64,000 nucleotides of DNA from Vreelandella halophila (GTDB lineage Bacteria; Pseudomonadota; Gammaproteobacteria; Pseudomonadales; Oleiphilaceae), in assembly GCF_009856365.1 (NCBI RefSeq), contig NZ_WMEX01000003.1:124001-188000 (forward strand), read 5' to 3'. The notes below the pieces were generated by a model, which worked only from the letters and a program-made list of their open reading frames with translations, made no database searches and was not told where the DNA came from. Below are positions 55,260 through 64,000 of this stretch, one piece after another (the stretch's first letter is position 1; every line of letters begins with the position of its first letter). A program made the position numbers and the translations under genes.

Positions 55260-56984
55260 TTACAGCGGCTCCAGATGCAGTACGCGCAGCTGCAGCCGCT
55301 CGCGCCCGCGGAAGCGGTTGGCATCCAGCTGGTAGGCCAGCCGGGCCCGCCGGCATTCGCACGGCCACTGATCGGTGTCGATATTGAAGGCGATGCCGTC
55401 CAGCGGTGTGTTCCATCCGGGCACGCCGATCTGCAGCTTGAGGTGGCGCTCGCCCACAATCCGCTGCTCCAGGAGCTCGAACTCACCGTCGAACACCGGC
55501 TCGGGGAACCCCTGCCCCCAGGGTCCACCGCTGGACAGAAGGTGGGCGGTTTCGAGGGTCAACCAGTGTGGCTCCAGTTCACCGTCACTGAGGACCTCCG
55601 GGCGCAGAAGCTCCGGCTCAACCCGCTCGCGGACCAGTTCCGTCACTGCCTCCCGGAACTGGTCCACACCGGAGTCAGTCAGGGTCATGCCAGCCGCCAT
55701 TGCATGGCCGCCATAACGATTCAAAAGCCCCGGATGGCGGGCATCGAGCTCCGCGATCAGGTCCCGGATATGCAGGCCTGGCACGGAACGGGCCGAGCCC
55801 TTGAGCAGCCCCTCACCACCGCGGGCGAAGGCGATCACCGGACGGTGGAAGCGTTCGCGGATGCGCGAGGCCAGAAGACCGATCACGCCTTCGTGCCACT
55901 GTTCATCATGCAGGCACAGCACCGGCGGCAGCTCACCCTCATCCAGGTGCAGCCTGGCCAGCGCCGACTCCGCTTCCCCGCGCATGTCCGATTCAATGGT
56001 CCGGCGTTCACGGTTCAGGCGGTCCAGTTCGGAGGCAAGGCGCTGCGCCTCGCCCTCATCCTCCGTCAGCAGGCATTCAATGCCCACGGCCATGTCGTCC
56101 AGGCGGCCCGCCGCGTTGAGGCGCGGGCCCAGGACAAACCCCAGATCCGTCGCTTCCAGCGCATCCGCATCCCGACCAGCCAGTTCAAGCAGTGCCCTGA
56201 TGCCGGGGCGTGTCCGGCCGGCACGGATACGGCGCAGCCCCTGGGCCACCAGGGTTCGGTTGTTGTGATCCAGGGGCACCACGTCCGCCACCGTGCCCAG
56301 TGCCACCAGATCCAGGTATTCCGCCATTGCCGGAGGCGCCTGGGCAAACCATCCGGCCGCTTCCAGGTGTCTGCGCAGCGCGCTCATCACATAGAAAGTC
56401 ACGGTAACGCCGGCCGTATTGCCGGTGGGAAAGCCGCAGCCTGGCTGGTTGGGATTGACAATGGCCTCGGCCCCCGGAAGCGTCTCCCCGGGCAGGTGGT
56501 GGTCTGTGACCACGACGCGCACGCCCTTCTCCCCGGCCCTGGCCACCCCTTCATGGGCGGCAATGCCATTGTCGACGGTCAGGATCAGATCCGGGAGGCT
56601 GCCCTCCTGCGCCAGCTGGTCGATAATGCCCGGCGTCAGGCCATAGCCATCCGTGAAGCGGCTGGGCACACGGTAGTCCACCTGGTGGGCACCGAAGCGG
56701 GTGAGTGCCAGCACCGCCAACGCCGTGCTGGTGGCGCCATCGGCGTCAAAGTCGCCCACGATGGTAATCCGCTGCCCCTGCATCACGGCATTGGCAAGCG
56801 TGGAGGCGGCCGTCTCCATCCCCAGGAAGCCCTCCGGGCGAGCCAGGGAGGCAAGGCCATAGTCGAGCTGGCTGGCGTCCATGACGCCCCGGGCGGCATA
56901 GAGCCGCCGCAGGAGAGGATGTAGATCGGCACTGGCGAGGGCATCCCCGCCGGCGCCAGCACGCCGAACGATGGTCTGCTGCAT
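55260..56984 (-). CDS. recJ: Single-stranded-DNA-specific exonuclease RecJ
   Basis: The protein has 574 residues. The DHH-family motifs are DFDADGATSTALAVL (I), ILTVDNGIAAHEG (II) and VVVTDHHLPGETLP (III). NPNQPGCGFP and FVLGPRLNAAGRLDDM follow, then the C-terminal OB domain. It degrades ssDNA 5' to 3' in repair. The gene is 5 bp after thrC on the same strand. Confidence 0.96.
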   Translation of the reverse strand: MQQTIVRRAGAGGDALASADLHPLLRRLYAARGVMDASQLDYGLASLARPEGFLGMETAASTLANAVMQGQRITIVGDFDADGATSTALAVLALTRFGAHQVDYRVPSRFTDGYGLTPGIIDQLAQEGSLPDLILTVDNGIAAHEGVARAGEKGVRVVVTDHHLPGETLPGAEAIVNPNQPGCGFPTGNTAGVTVTFYVMSALRRHLEAAGWFAQAPPAMAEYLDLVALGTVADVVPLDHNNRTLVAQGLRRIRAGRTRPGIRALLELAGRDADALEATDLGFVLGPRLNAAGRLDDMAVGIECLLTEDEGEAQRLASELDRLNRERRTIESDMRGEAESALARLHLDEGELPPVLCLHDEQWHEGVIGLLASRIRERFHRPVIAFARGGEGLLKGSARSVPGLHIRDLIAELDARHPGLLNRYGGHAMAAGMTLTDSGVDQFREAVTELVRERVEPELLRPEVLSDGELEPHWLTLETAHLLSSGGPWGQGFPEPVFDGEFELLEQRIVGERHLKLQIGVPGWNTPLDGIAFNIDTDQWPCECRRARLAYQLDANRFRGRERLQLRVLHLEPL

Positions 56985-56989
56985 AGGGC

Positions 56990-58396
56990 TCAGCTGTCGG
57001 CGTAGCGCCAGTTACGGGCCATGAACTGCTGAATGGTGGCGAGGTCGTTGTCCAGCACCGTGAACCGCTCCTCCCGCTCCATCAGATCCGAGAGGTGCTC
57101 GGGCAGTGCCGCCTCGCGGGGCACGCCGGAACGGGTCACGGCATCCGGGAACTTAGCCGGATGCGCGGTCCCCATGGTCACCATGGGTACCGTGGCATCA
57201 CGCCGGCAGCGCCGCGCCGCTTCCACGCCAATGGCCGTGTGCGGGTCCAGCAGGTACTCGGTTTCGCCGTAGACCTCGGCGATCACCTCACAGGTGCGCT
57301 CATCGTTCACCGAGAGGCTGTCGAACAGCCCGCGGGCTGATTTCCAGCGGTCATTTTCCAGTGACACAGCGCCATGCTCTGCACTTTTCAGGAACTGAAC
57401 CACGCTCTCTGGATGGCGACCATAGAGATCGAACAGCAGCCGCTCGAAGTTGCTTGAGATGGTGATGTCCATGCTCGGCGACAGGGTGTGCTGCAGCTTG
57501 CCGGTCTCGTAGTGATTACCGCTGATGAACCGGTGCAGGATGTCATTCTGGTTGGTGGCGACCACCAGCTGCTGCACCGGCACACCCATCTGCCTTGCCA
57601 GGTAGCCAGCGAAGATATCGCCGAAATTACCGGTGGGCACCGAGAAAGCCAGGCTGCGGTGCGGACCGCCCAGAGCCAGTGAGGCGTAGATATAATAGAC
57701 GATCTGGGCCATGATCCGGGCCCAGTTGATGGAGTTGACAGCCACCAGGGAGGTCTTGCCTTCCAGGAAGGACTGGTCCGCAAAGCTGGCCTTGACCATC
57801 TTCTGGCAGTCGTCGAAATTCCCGTCCACCGCGATGTTGTGGACGTTGTCGCTGAGCACGGTGGTCATCTGGCGCCGTTGCACCTCCGAGACCCGCCCGT
57901 GGGGATGCAGGATGAAGATGTCCACGTGCTCTGAGTGGCGGCAACCCTCAATGGCCGCCGAACCGGTATCGCCGGAGGTGGCACCCAGGATCACCACGTG
58001 CTGGCCGCGTTTCTCCAGCACATGATCCAGGAGCCGGCCGAGCAGCTGCAGGGCGAAATCCTTGAACGCCAGCGTCGGGCCCCGGAACAGTTCCATGACC
58101 CATTCGTTGGCATCCAGCTGCACCAGGGGCGCCACCGCACGATGGGCAAAACCGGCATAGGTCTCACGGACCATGGCCCGGAAGTCGTCCTCGGCAATGG
58201 ACTCCTCGACGAAGGGATACATCACCCGGCAGGCCAGTTCGTCGTAGGGCAGCCCACGCAGCGCCATCAGATCCTCCGGCGTATAGCGCGGCAGGGTTTC
58301 GGGCACGTAGAGCCCGCCGTCAGTGGCAAGCCCCTGCAGGAGCACGTCTTCAAAGCTGAGCGCGGGCGCCTGCCCGCGGGTGCTGATGTATCTCAA
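56990..58396 (-). CDS. thrC: Threonine synthase
   Basis: The protein has 468 residues. The PLP lysine is in GPTLAFKDFALQLLG, with the phosphate loop LGATSGDTGSAAIEG. It converts O-phosphohomoserine to threonine. It follows hom by 32 bp, forming the hom-thrC part of the threonine pathway, the arrangement used by Pseudomonas-type bacteria with no thrB beside it. Confidence 0.96.
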   Translation of the reverse strand: MRYISTRGQAPALSFEDVLLQGLATDGGLYVPETLPRYTPEDLMALRGLPYDELACRVMYPFVEESIAEDDFRAMVRETYAGFAHRAVAPLVQLDANEWVMELFRGPTLAFKDFALQLLGRLLDHVLEKRGQHVVILGATSGDTGSAAIEGCRHSEHVDIFILHPHGRVSEVQRRQMTTVLSDNVHNIAVDGNFDDCQKMVKASFADQSFLEGKTSLVAVNSINWARIMAQIVYYIYASLALGGPHRSLAFSVPTGNFGDIFAGYLARQMGVPVQQLVVATNQNDILHRFISGNHYETGKLQHTLSPSMDITISSNFERLLFDLYGRHPESVVQFLKSAEHGAVSLENDRWKSARGLFDSLSVNDERTCEVIAEVYGETEYLLDPHTAIGVEAARRCRRDATVPMVTMGTAHPAKFPDAVTRSGVPREAALPEHLSDLMEREERFTVLDNDLATIQQFMARNWRYADS

Positions 58397-58428
58397 GGCA
58401 GTATTCCGTCAGTGTCCAGGGTCAGTTC

Positions 58429-59730
58429 TCAGAGAAAGTTCTCGGCGCGGATGCGCACCACCCTGCCCTCTACCTCGGGCAGTGCTTCCATTTCGGCAAT
58501 GGCATCGTTGACCTGTTTCTCCAGAACCGTATGGGTCAGCAGGATCACCGGGATCTGGCCGTCATGCAGTTCGGATTCCTTCTGCATGATGGATTCGATG
58601 TTGATGCCGTTCTCGCTCATGATGGAGGCCACCTTAGCGAGCACACCGGGCCGATCCAGCGCCTGGATGCGCAGATAGTAGGCCGAGCGGATCTCGTTCG
58701 GACTCAGGATTCGGTGATCGGTCACCGCATCAGACTCGAAGCCAAGATAGGGCACGCGCTGCGCGCTGTCGGTCGACACGGTACGCGCCACATCCACCAG
58801 GTCCGCGATCACCGCGGAGGCCGTGGCCTCATCCCCGGCACCCGGGCCGTAGTACATGGTCTGGCCGACCGCATCACCATCAACAAGCACGGCATTGAGA
58901 ACGCCGTCGACCTTGGCAATCAGATTCTTCTCGGGCACAAGTGTCGGGTGCACACGCAGCTCAATGCCATCCTCACGGGAACGGGCGATGCCCAGGTGCT
59001 TGACCCGGTACCCCAGAGCTTCCGCGTGGGTGATGTCGTAGGGCGTGATATTGGCAATGCCCTCGGTATAGGCCCGGTCGAACTGCAGTGGTACGCCGAA
59101 GGCGGCCGAGGCCATGATGGTCAGCTTGTGGGCCGCATCGATCCCCTCAACATCGAAGGTGGGATCGGCTTCGGCATACCCGAGTTCCTGGGCTTCCTTC
59201 AGCACTTCATCGAAATCGCGCCCGGCCCGCATCTCAGTGAGGATGTAGTTGCCGGTGCCGTTGATGATGCCCGCGAGCCACTGGATCCGGTTGGCGGCCA
59301 GTCCCTCCCGGATCGCCTTGATGACCGGAATACCACCGGCAACGCCCGCCTCATAGGCGACAATGACGTTCTTCTCCCGGGCCGCGTCGAAGATCTCATT
59401 GCCGTGCTGTGCGATCAGGGCCTTGTTCGCGGTGACCACATGCTTGCCCTGCTCGATGGCGGCCAGCACCAGACGGCGGGCATCGTCATAGCCCCCGATG
59501 AGCTCAACGACAATATCGATGTCCGGATCATTGACCACATCGTTCAAGTCCGTGGAGAACGGCGTGTCACCCAGACCCAGGTCCGGGCGCGGGCTCCGGT
59601 TCGCTACACGCGCCACGCGCAGGTTGCAGCCGGCACGACCGGCGATGATCCGGGCGTTGCGCTGCAGGACCTCCCAGGTTCCGCCACCAACGGTCCCGAG
59701 ACCACAGATTCCGATGTTCACGTCCTTCAA
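58429..59730 (-). CDS. hom: Homoserine dehydrogenase with ACT domain
   Basis: The protein has 433 residues, a monofunctional enzyme without an aspartokinase part. The NAD(P) motif is NIGICGLGTVGGGTWEVL. The catalytic region includes GIINGTGNYILTEM and AEADPTFDVEGIDAAHKL. A C-terminal ACT domain (residues about 345-430) suggests feedback control by threonine. Upstream, on the minus strand, a TATAAC (59786-59791) could be the -10; no -35 was seen. Confidence 0.96.
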   Translation of the reverse strand: MKDVNIGICGLGTVGGGTWEVLQRNARIIAGRAGCNLRVARVANRSPRPDLGLGDTPFSTDLNDVVNDPDIDIVVELIGGYDDARRLVLAAIEQGKHVVTANKALIAQHGNEIFDAAREKNVIVAYEAGVAGGIPVIKAIREGLAANRIQWLAGIINGTGNYILTEMRAGRDFDEVLKEAQELGYAEADPTFDVEGIDAAHKLTIMASAAFGVPLQFDRAYTEGIANITPYDITHAEALGYRVKHLGIARSREDGIELRVHPTLVPEKNLIAKVDGVLNAVLVDGDAVGQTMYYGPGAGDEATASAVIADLVDVARTVSTDSAQRVPYLGFESDAVTDHRILSPNEIRSAYYLRIQALDRPGVLAKVASIMSENGINIESIMQKESELHDGQIPVILLTHTVLEKQVNDAIAEMEALPEVEGRVVRIRAENFL

Positions 59731-59805
59731 CTGGCCACCTCTCGTTCGCTTGAAAAATGCACGTCAATGCCGGGGAAACGCGCATGTTATACGCTTTGCG
59801 CGCCG

Positions 59806-59853
59806 AAAAAAACTCGACAACCTCCCAGCGTTACGGTTACGTCAGCCGTCGAG
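59806..59853 (-). terminator. Probable terminator after dsbC
   Basis: On the minus strand, CTCGAC (59848-59853) overlaps the last dsbC codons. It pairs with GTCGAG (59813-59818), followed at once by seven Ts (59812-59806). The loop is long (29 bases) with weak inner pairing, so its strength is uncertain. Confidence 0.4.
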
Positions 59854-60573
59854 CCCGAGCTCCCTCGCCAGGACTCTCGGGGGTTTGTAGCCCCGGATCA
59901 TGCGGCCGGATTCCGTAACCAGCGCCGGTGTTCCGCGGACGCCGAATGCACGCCCCATCCGGAAGTGGGACTGTACCGGTGACTCGCACTGGCCCGCGGA
60001 TACGGACTCTCCCTGCTTGGCCCGTGTCATGGCGCTGCGGCGATCGTCCGAGCACCAGACCGCATTCAGCTGCCGGGCGCCCTTGCTGCCGGGACCTCCC
60101 CGGGGATAGGCCAGATAGTTGACCCGGATACCCAGGTCATTCAGGGCCTCCATGTCACGGTGAAGCTTGCGGCAGTAGCCACAGGTCGTGTCCGTGAACA
60201 CATAGAGATCGGCCTTGACCCCGCCTTCATCCGGCCCGAAACGGATCATCTCACCGCTGTCCAGCTTCGACAGCGTCTGTCGGCGCTGCCGGGTACGGGT
60301 CTGCTCGGTCAGATTGGCGATGCCATCGTCGCCAAGACGCAGCATCTGGCCTGTGAACAGATAGCGGCCATCAGCGGTTGCATAGATCAGGTTACCGCCA
60401 CCCTGAACGGCGTACAGGCCCTCACGTTCCGTTTCCCGGATGCTGTCCAAGGGCATGTCAGGAAAGCTCTCTTTCAGGCGCTCGCGGATCCGCTCCTGCG
60501 GGGATTCCGCCTGTGCTGCTGTGGTCAGCAGCATGGCAGCGAGCAGCAGAAAAGCGGCTGATAGGCGTCTCAT
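59842..60573 (-). CDS. dsbC: Thiol:disulfide interchange protein DsbC
   Basis: The protein has 243 residues. The N-terminus MRRLSAAFLLLAAMLLTTAAQA is a signal peptide. The dimerisation domain follows, then the thioredoxin fold with the CGYC active site in FTDTTCGYCRKLHRD. The cis-proline is in VRGTPALVTES. An extra cysteine pair (WCSD and GQCES) matches DsbC. It isomerises disulfides in the periplasm. The start at 60573 has GGAG at 6 bases. Confidence 0.95.
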   Translation of the reverse strand: MRRLSAAFLLLAAMLLTTAAQAESPQERIRERLKESFPDMPLDSIRETEREGLYAVQGGGNLIYATADGRYLFTGQMLRLGDDGIANLTEQTRTRQRRQTLSKLDSGEMIRFGPDEGGVKADLYVFTDTTCGYCRKLHRDMEALNDLGIRVNYLAYPRGGPGSKGARQLNAVWCSDDRRSAMTRAKQGESVSAGQCESPVQSHFRMGRAFGVRGTPALVTESGRMIRGYKPPRVLARELGLDG

Positions 60574-60637
60574 GATCAACTCCGGGTTCACTTTCAATGC
60601 TCCGGAGGATACCGGATTTCCGCTGGTCTGTCGTTGA

Positions 60638-61543
60638 TCAGCCCCGGGGGTGGTGGGTCTGGTGGAGCTGCTGCAGCCGCTCCCGCGCCACATGGGTATA
60701 GATCTGGGTGGTCGACAGATCACTGTGCCCCAGCAGCATCTGGACCACCCGGAGATCCGCGCCATGGTTGAGCAGATGGGTCGCGAAGGCATGGCGCAGG
60801 GTATGGGGCGAGAGCGGTTTGTGGATGCCGCCCCGCACGGCGTAGCGCCGGATCCGATACCAGAACGCCTGGCGCGTGAGGTGCCCGCCACGACCTCCGG
60901 GAAACAGGGCGTCCGTGCCGGCGCCCCCGGCCAGCTCCGGCCGGGCTTCCTGCAGATACCGGTCAAGCCACTCAAGGGCTTCCTCGCCCATGGGCACCAG
61001 GCGCTCCTTATTGCCCTTGCCCAGAAGCCGAACCACACCCTGGCGCCGGTTCACCTGGGAGAGCCGCAACGCCACCAGCTCCGAGACCCGAAGACCGCAG
61101 GCATAGAGCAGTTCCATCATGGCCCTGTCGCGGAGTTCAATGGCTTCCTCCGTGTCAGGCGCATCCAGGAGGGCTTCCACATCCGCCTCTGTCAGAGTAT
61201 CCGGCAGACGCCGGGCCAGTTTCGGACTGTCCAGACGCAGCGTCGGATCCTCGTCGATCAGGCCTTCACGCAGGAGGTAGCGGTAAAACCGTCTGAGGCA
61301 GGAGAGACGCCTGGCCGCCGTACTTGAGCGGGCTCCAGCAGAGAGCACACTGGAGAGGTAGTCCATGAGACAGCTCCGGTCCACGCTGGACAGGTCCTTT
61401 TCAGGATACTGCCGGGCGAGCCAGCGTCCGAACTGTCTGAGATCGCTTTCGTAGGAAAGCCGGGAGCGGTCGCTCAGGCCGGATTCCAGCCAGAGCGACT
61501 CACTGAATGACGCAACCAGTTGCTCGTTGCGTTCCTCAGCCAA
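60638..61543 (-). CDS. xerD: Site-specific tyrosine recombinase XerD
   Basis: The protein has 301 residues. An N-terminal SAM-like core-binding domain precedes the catalytic domain. The catalytic residues are the arginine in [24 protein letters not shown] (H-x-x-R), LLGHSDLS and the tyrosine of TTQIYTHV. It resolves chromosome dimers with XerC at dif. I chose the TTG at 61543, with AAGGA 5 bases upstream, overlapping rplS by 8 bp. The longer open frame has a low-complexity N-terminus that lies antisense-like within rplS and lacks XerD similarity. Confidence 0.95.
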   Translation of the reverse strand: MAEERNEQLVASFSESLWLESGLSDRSRLSYESDLRQFGRWLARQYPEKDLSSVDRSCLMDYLSSVLSAGARSSTAARRLSCLRRFYRYLLREGLIDEDPTLRLDSPKLARRLPDTLTEADVEALLDAPDTEEAIELRDRAMMELLYACGLRVSELVALRLSQVNRRQGVVRLLGKGNKERLVPMGEEALEWLDRYLQEARPELAGGAGTDALFPGGRGGHLTRQAFWYRIRRYAVRGGIHKPLSPHTLRHAFATHLLNHGADLRVVQMLLGHSDLSTTQIYTHVARERLQQLHQTHHPRG

Positions 61544-61892
61544 GCTTTTCCTTGATCCGCGCGGCCTTACCGGAGAGCTGACGCAGATGGTACAGCTTCG
61601 CCTGGCGCACATCACCGCGACGCTTGACCGAAATGCTGTCAATCAGGCGGGAATGCGTCTGGAAGGTCCGCTCGACACCGATGCCATAGGAGCGCTTGCG
61701 TACGGTGAACGAGGAGTTCAGGCCACGGTTGCGCTTACCGATAACCACGCCCTCAAACGCCTGCAGACGCTCGCGGTTGCCCTCGGTTACCCGCACCTGA
61801 ACGACCACGGTATCACCCGGGCCGAACTCGGGAACGGAGTCCTTGAGCTGCTCGTTTTCAATTTCCTGGATGATACTGTTCTTGCCACTCAT
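61536..61892 (-). CDS. rplS: 50S ribosomal protein L19
   Basis: The protein has 118 residues (115 in E. coli). [32 protein letters not shown] and [32 protein letters not shown] are diagnostic. It lies at the subunit interface. The start at 61892 is set by homology; AGGAG is about 11 bases upstream. It is in the rpsP-rimM-trmD-rplS operon. Confidence 0.97.
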   Translation of the reverse strand: MSGKNSIIQEIENEQLKDSVPEFGPGDTVVVQVRVTEGNRERLQAFEGVVIGKRNRGLNSSFTVRKRSYGIGVERTFQTHSRLIDSISVKRRGDVRQAKLYHLRQLSGKAARIKEKLG

Positions 61893-61915
61893 CGTTTCGC
61901 TCACTCCTGAATGTG

Positions 61916-62671
61916 TCACCAATCCGACCCGCCATCCGGCCGTTCGTTTTCAATCTCCGCCAGCAGTCGCTGCTCCTCGGCGGTCAGTTCCCGTTCGCGG
62001 AGCAGTTCAGGGCGTCTGATCAGGGTCCGCTGCAACGACTGTTTCAGCCGCCAGCGCCGGATCCGCTCGTGATCGCCACCGAGCAGGACCTCCGGCACCC
62101 TGGATCCGCGATGCTCCTCCGGGCGCGTGTAATGCGGGCAGTCAAGCAGCCCGTCCGCGAAGGAATCCTCCACGGCGGACTGGCTGTGCCCCAGAACCCC
62201 CGGTATCTGGCGGACTACTGCATCCACCAGAACCATGGCCGCGAGCTCGCCGCCACTGAGCACGTAATCGCCGATGGAGATCTCCTCATCCACCCGCGAC
62301 TCCAGCACGCGCTCATCAATGCCTTCGTAGCGCCCGGACAGCAGTACCAGACCGGGTTCCGCTGCCAGGGACTCGACCATCGCCTGATCAAGCACCCGGC
62401 CCTGGGGCGAAAGGCAGATGACCTTCGCCTCCCCGCCGACCCGCTCAACCGCCTCGTCTATGGCGGCCTCCACCGGCTCGGCCTTCATGACCATGCCCGG
62501 TCCGCCTCCGTAGGGGCGGTCATCAACCGTACGATGACGGTCGTGAGTAAAGGTCCGGGGGTTGATGCAGTCCAGCACCAGATGCCCTTCGGAAACCGCC
62601 CGGCCGCTCACCCCATAGTCGGTGATTGCCCGGAACATTTCCGGAAAAATACTGATGGCCGCAACCCGCAA
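61916..62671 (-). CDS. trmD: tRNA (guanine37-N1)-methyltransferase
   Basis: The protein has 251 residues. The trefoil-knot motifs are [25 protein letters not shown] and [16 protein letters not shown]. It methylates G37 next to the anticodon and prevents frameshifting. The start is the TTG at 62671, with GAGG 8 bases before it. No ATG or GTG exists in frame between the rimM stop and the conserved core. Confidence 0.96.
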   Translation of the reverse strand: MRVAAISIFPEMFRAITDYGVSGRAVSEGHLVLDCINPRTFTHDRHRTVDDRPYGGGPGMVMKAEPVEAAIDEAVERVGGEAKVICLSPQGRVLDQAMVESLAAEPGLVLLSGRYEGIDERVLESRVDEEISIGDYVLSGGELAAMVLVDAVVRQIPGVLGHSQSAVEDSFADGLLDCPHYTRPEEHRGSRVPEVLLGGDHERIRRWRLKQSLQRTLIRRPELLRERELTAEEQRLLAEIENERPDGGSDW

Positions 62672-62725
62672 CCCGAGCGCCTCTTGTCTGACCCGTGACC
62701 GTTCACCCGGTGCGCGGGCCGTTTC

Positions 62726-63262
62726 TCAGAATTCCGGATCCCAGTCAGCCTCGAGGACACCGTCCTCCAGGTTCACCGATCGGACAATCTCATCCGGCAG
62801 GAAGGGGATCAGCCGCTCCCTGCCATCCATGCTGGCTGCGTCAGCACGCACCACCAGCACGTCATTGGACCCGGTCTCGATCAGGTGGTCCACCACCCCC
62901 AGGTCATGCCCTTCATCGGCAGTCCTTACCCGCAGCCCCTGGAGCTGGTACCAGTAGTACTCGCCCTCCCCGAGCGGCGGAAGCTCACTGGTCTCAACAC
63001 GGATGTCGAGACCGCAGAGGCTGGCCGCCTGATCCCTGTCCTCAATGCCTTCAAGCCTGGCAACCAGTGTCTTGCCATGGGGCTTGCCGGTCACAAGGCG
63101 GACCTTGCGGGGCTCGCGGGACGGTGAACGCCCATCCACCAGGGTCCAGTTGCTGTACTGAAAGATATTTTCCCGGGGCTCAGTGTACGAATACACCTTC
63201 ACCCAGCCCTGCACCCCGTAAACCGAGGTGATCTGGCCCAGTACGGTTTCCCCGACCCCCAT
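62726..63262 (-). CDS. rimM: Ribosome maturation factor RimM
   Basis: The protein has 178 residues. The N-terminal beta-barrel starts VLGQITSVYGVQGWVKVYSYTEP. The C-terminal PRC-like part is YYWYQLQGLRVRT and RLIPFLPDEIVRSVN. It assists 30S head assembly around S19. It lies 13 bp from rpsP and 54 bp from trmD. Confidence 0.96.
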   Translation of the reverse strand: MGVGETVLGQITSVYGVQGWVKVYSYTEPRENIFQYSNWTLVDGRSPSREPRKVRLVTGKPHGKTLVARLEGIEDRDQAASLCGLDIRVETSELPPLGEGEYYWYQLQGLRVRTADEGHDLGVVDHLIETGSNDVLVVRADAASMDGRERLIPFLPDEIVRSVNLEDGVLEADWDPEF

Positions 63263-63275
63263 GGATACGACTCCC

Positions 63276-63521
63276 TTACTCGGAAGCCGCCTCTTTCAGC
63301 AGGCTGCTCACCCGCTCAGTGGGCTGCGCACCCTGGTCGATCCAGTACTGGGCACGCTCGGTGTCGAGCCGCAGACGCTCTTCGTTGCCGCGCGCCACCG
63401 GATTGAAAAAGCCCAGCCGTTCGATGTAGCGGCCATCACGGGGCTTACGGCTGTCCGTGACCTGGACGTGGTAGAACGGGCGCTTCTTGGCGCCGCCTCG
63501 TGTCAAACGGATTGTTACCAT
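63276..63521 (-). CDS. rpsP: 30S ribosomal protein S16
   Basis: The protein has 81 residues. [45 protein letters not shown] is the typical S16 start. It is the first gene of the rpsP-rimM-trmD-rplS operon. The 146-bp gap to ffh probably holds its promoter, though no clear hexamers were found. Confidence 0.97.
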   Translation of the reverse strand: MVTIRLTRGGAKKRPFYHVQVTDSRKPRDGRYIERLGFFNPVARGNEERLRLDTERAQYWIDQGAQPTERVSSLLKEAASE

Positions 63522-63613
63522 TTCAACGACTGTCCTGTTGCGTTCGAATAATCAGTTCAGGCAAGCCTGTGCATGCGAACCGGCTGTCACGGGCTCAGTT
63601 ACGCCCGTGCGAA

Positions 63614-63646
63614 AGGGCTGGCATTCTACTGTAAAACGCCGGCCCT
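63614..63646 (-). terminator. Probable terminator after ffh
   Basis: On the minus strand AGGGCCGGC (63646-63638) pairs with GCCAGCCCT (63622-63614), with one mismatch and a 15-base loop. It is followed by TTTC. It begins 21 bases after the ffh stop codon. Confidence 0.5.
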
Positions 63647-63667
63647 GAAAAGCATTGATAACGGGCG

Positions 63668-64000
63668 TCAGCGCCGCCCCATGGGAGGCATGCCACCACC
63701 GCCCATACCGCCGGGCCCACCTCCGGGTCCACCGGGACCGCCCTGCCCCATCATACCCTGCATGCCGCGCATCATGTTCTCCATGCCGCCTTTCTTGCCC
63801 ATCTTCTTCATCATCTTCTGCATCTGCTTGTGCTGCTTGAGCAGGCGGTTGATCTCCTGCATCTGCACACCGGAGCCGGAGGCGATGCGGCGTTTGCGGG
63901 AACTGCTGATGACGTCCGGGTAGCGGCGCTCATGCGGAGTCATGGAGGAGATGATCGCCTCCATGCGGCCGATGGACTTATCATTGACCTGCTTTTCCGC
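63668..64000 (-). CDS. ffh: Signal recognition particle protein Ffh, C-terminal part (runs off window end)
   Basis: The 110 C-terminal residues are visible; the N-terminal and G domains lie beyond 64000. The M domain shows [38 protein letters not shown], with the 4.5S RNA-binding arginines. The Met-rich segment is [15 protein letters not shown]. The tail is Gly/Pro-rich ([14 protein letters not shown]), as in many gammaproteobacteria. Ffh with 4.5S RNA targets nascent membrane proteins to FtsY. Confidence 0.96.
   Translation of the reverse strand, partial: AEKQVNDKSIGRMEAIISSMTPHERRYPDVISSSRKRRIASGSGVQMQEINRLLKQHKQMQKMMKKMGKKGGMENMMRGMQGMMGQGGPGGPGGGPGGMGGGGMPPMGRR

Noticed and set aside
55275-56924. 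Plus-strand open frame of 549 codons
   Set aside because: Antisense to recJ; composition typical of a shadow frame.

Overview
The window looks like core chromosome of a high-GC (roughly 60 percent or more by eye) gammaproteobacterium. Gene order resembles Pseudomonas and, more closely, Marinobacter-type bacteria. Examples are relA-rlmD-cysM next to barA/gacS, the mucD-lepA-lepB-rnc-era-recO-pdxJ block beside nadB, and ffh-rpsP-rimM-trmD-rplS-xerD-dsbC-hom-thrC-recJ-prfB-lysS. A 512-residue fatty acyl-CoA reductase of the Marinobacter wax-ester type supports a marine or halophilic relative of Marinobacter. The genus is an inference, not a reading.

Layout. 1-10.4 kb is accessory metabolism and regulation: a truncated acyl-CoA dehydrogenase, a 191-bp multi-hairpin inverted-repeat element, a LysR regulator, an EAL phosphodiesterase coupled to a small membrane protein, two oxidoreductases, an aminotransferase, a DUF1439 lipoprotein, a thioesterase/cupin pair, TspO, a Bcr-type exporter and a YaiI-type protein. 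10.4-19.7 kb carries acs, the fatty acyl-CoA reductase, an orphan MinD/FleN-like ATPase, a REC-PAS-GGDEF-EAL protein, and a methyltransferase paired with a stand-alone DUF2156 transferase. 19.7-31 kb holds murI-nudC, plsB, rsmJ with a small disordered partner, tsaB-adk, an HDOD protein, ppc and two convergent paralogous small proteins. 31-47.5 kb is the mazG-relA-rlmD-cysM block, barA, and the long leftward pdxJ-to-rseC block. 47.5-51.8 kb runs rightward (nadB, sdhE, ygfX-like, ygfZ, HDOD). 51.8-64 kb is a leftward housekeeping block from ffh to ung.

The genes fall into a few themes. Lipid metabolism includes the acyl-CoA dehydrogenase, acs, fatty acyl reductase, PlsB, a thioesterase and a probable lipid-modifying pair. 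Cyclic-di-GMP and stress signalling includes EAL, GGDEF-EAL, BarA, RelA and two HDOD proteins. Envelope stress is represented by rseC and mucD without the expected algU-mucA-mucB. The rest is translation, tRNA/rRNA modification and amino-acid synthesis. No tRNA, rRNA, CRISPR array, insertion sequence or prophage was seen.

The most unusual features are the cloverleaf-like inverted repeat at 638-828, the absence of algU-mucA-mucB between rseC and nadB, the methyltransferase-DUF2156 pair, the convergent paralogues near 30.5 kb, and terminator-like palindromes that overlap stop codons at convergent gene ends. I did not find a clear, complete undescribed defence or mobile system. All calls come from reading sequence and translations, without database searches.
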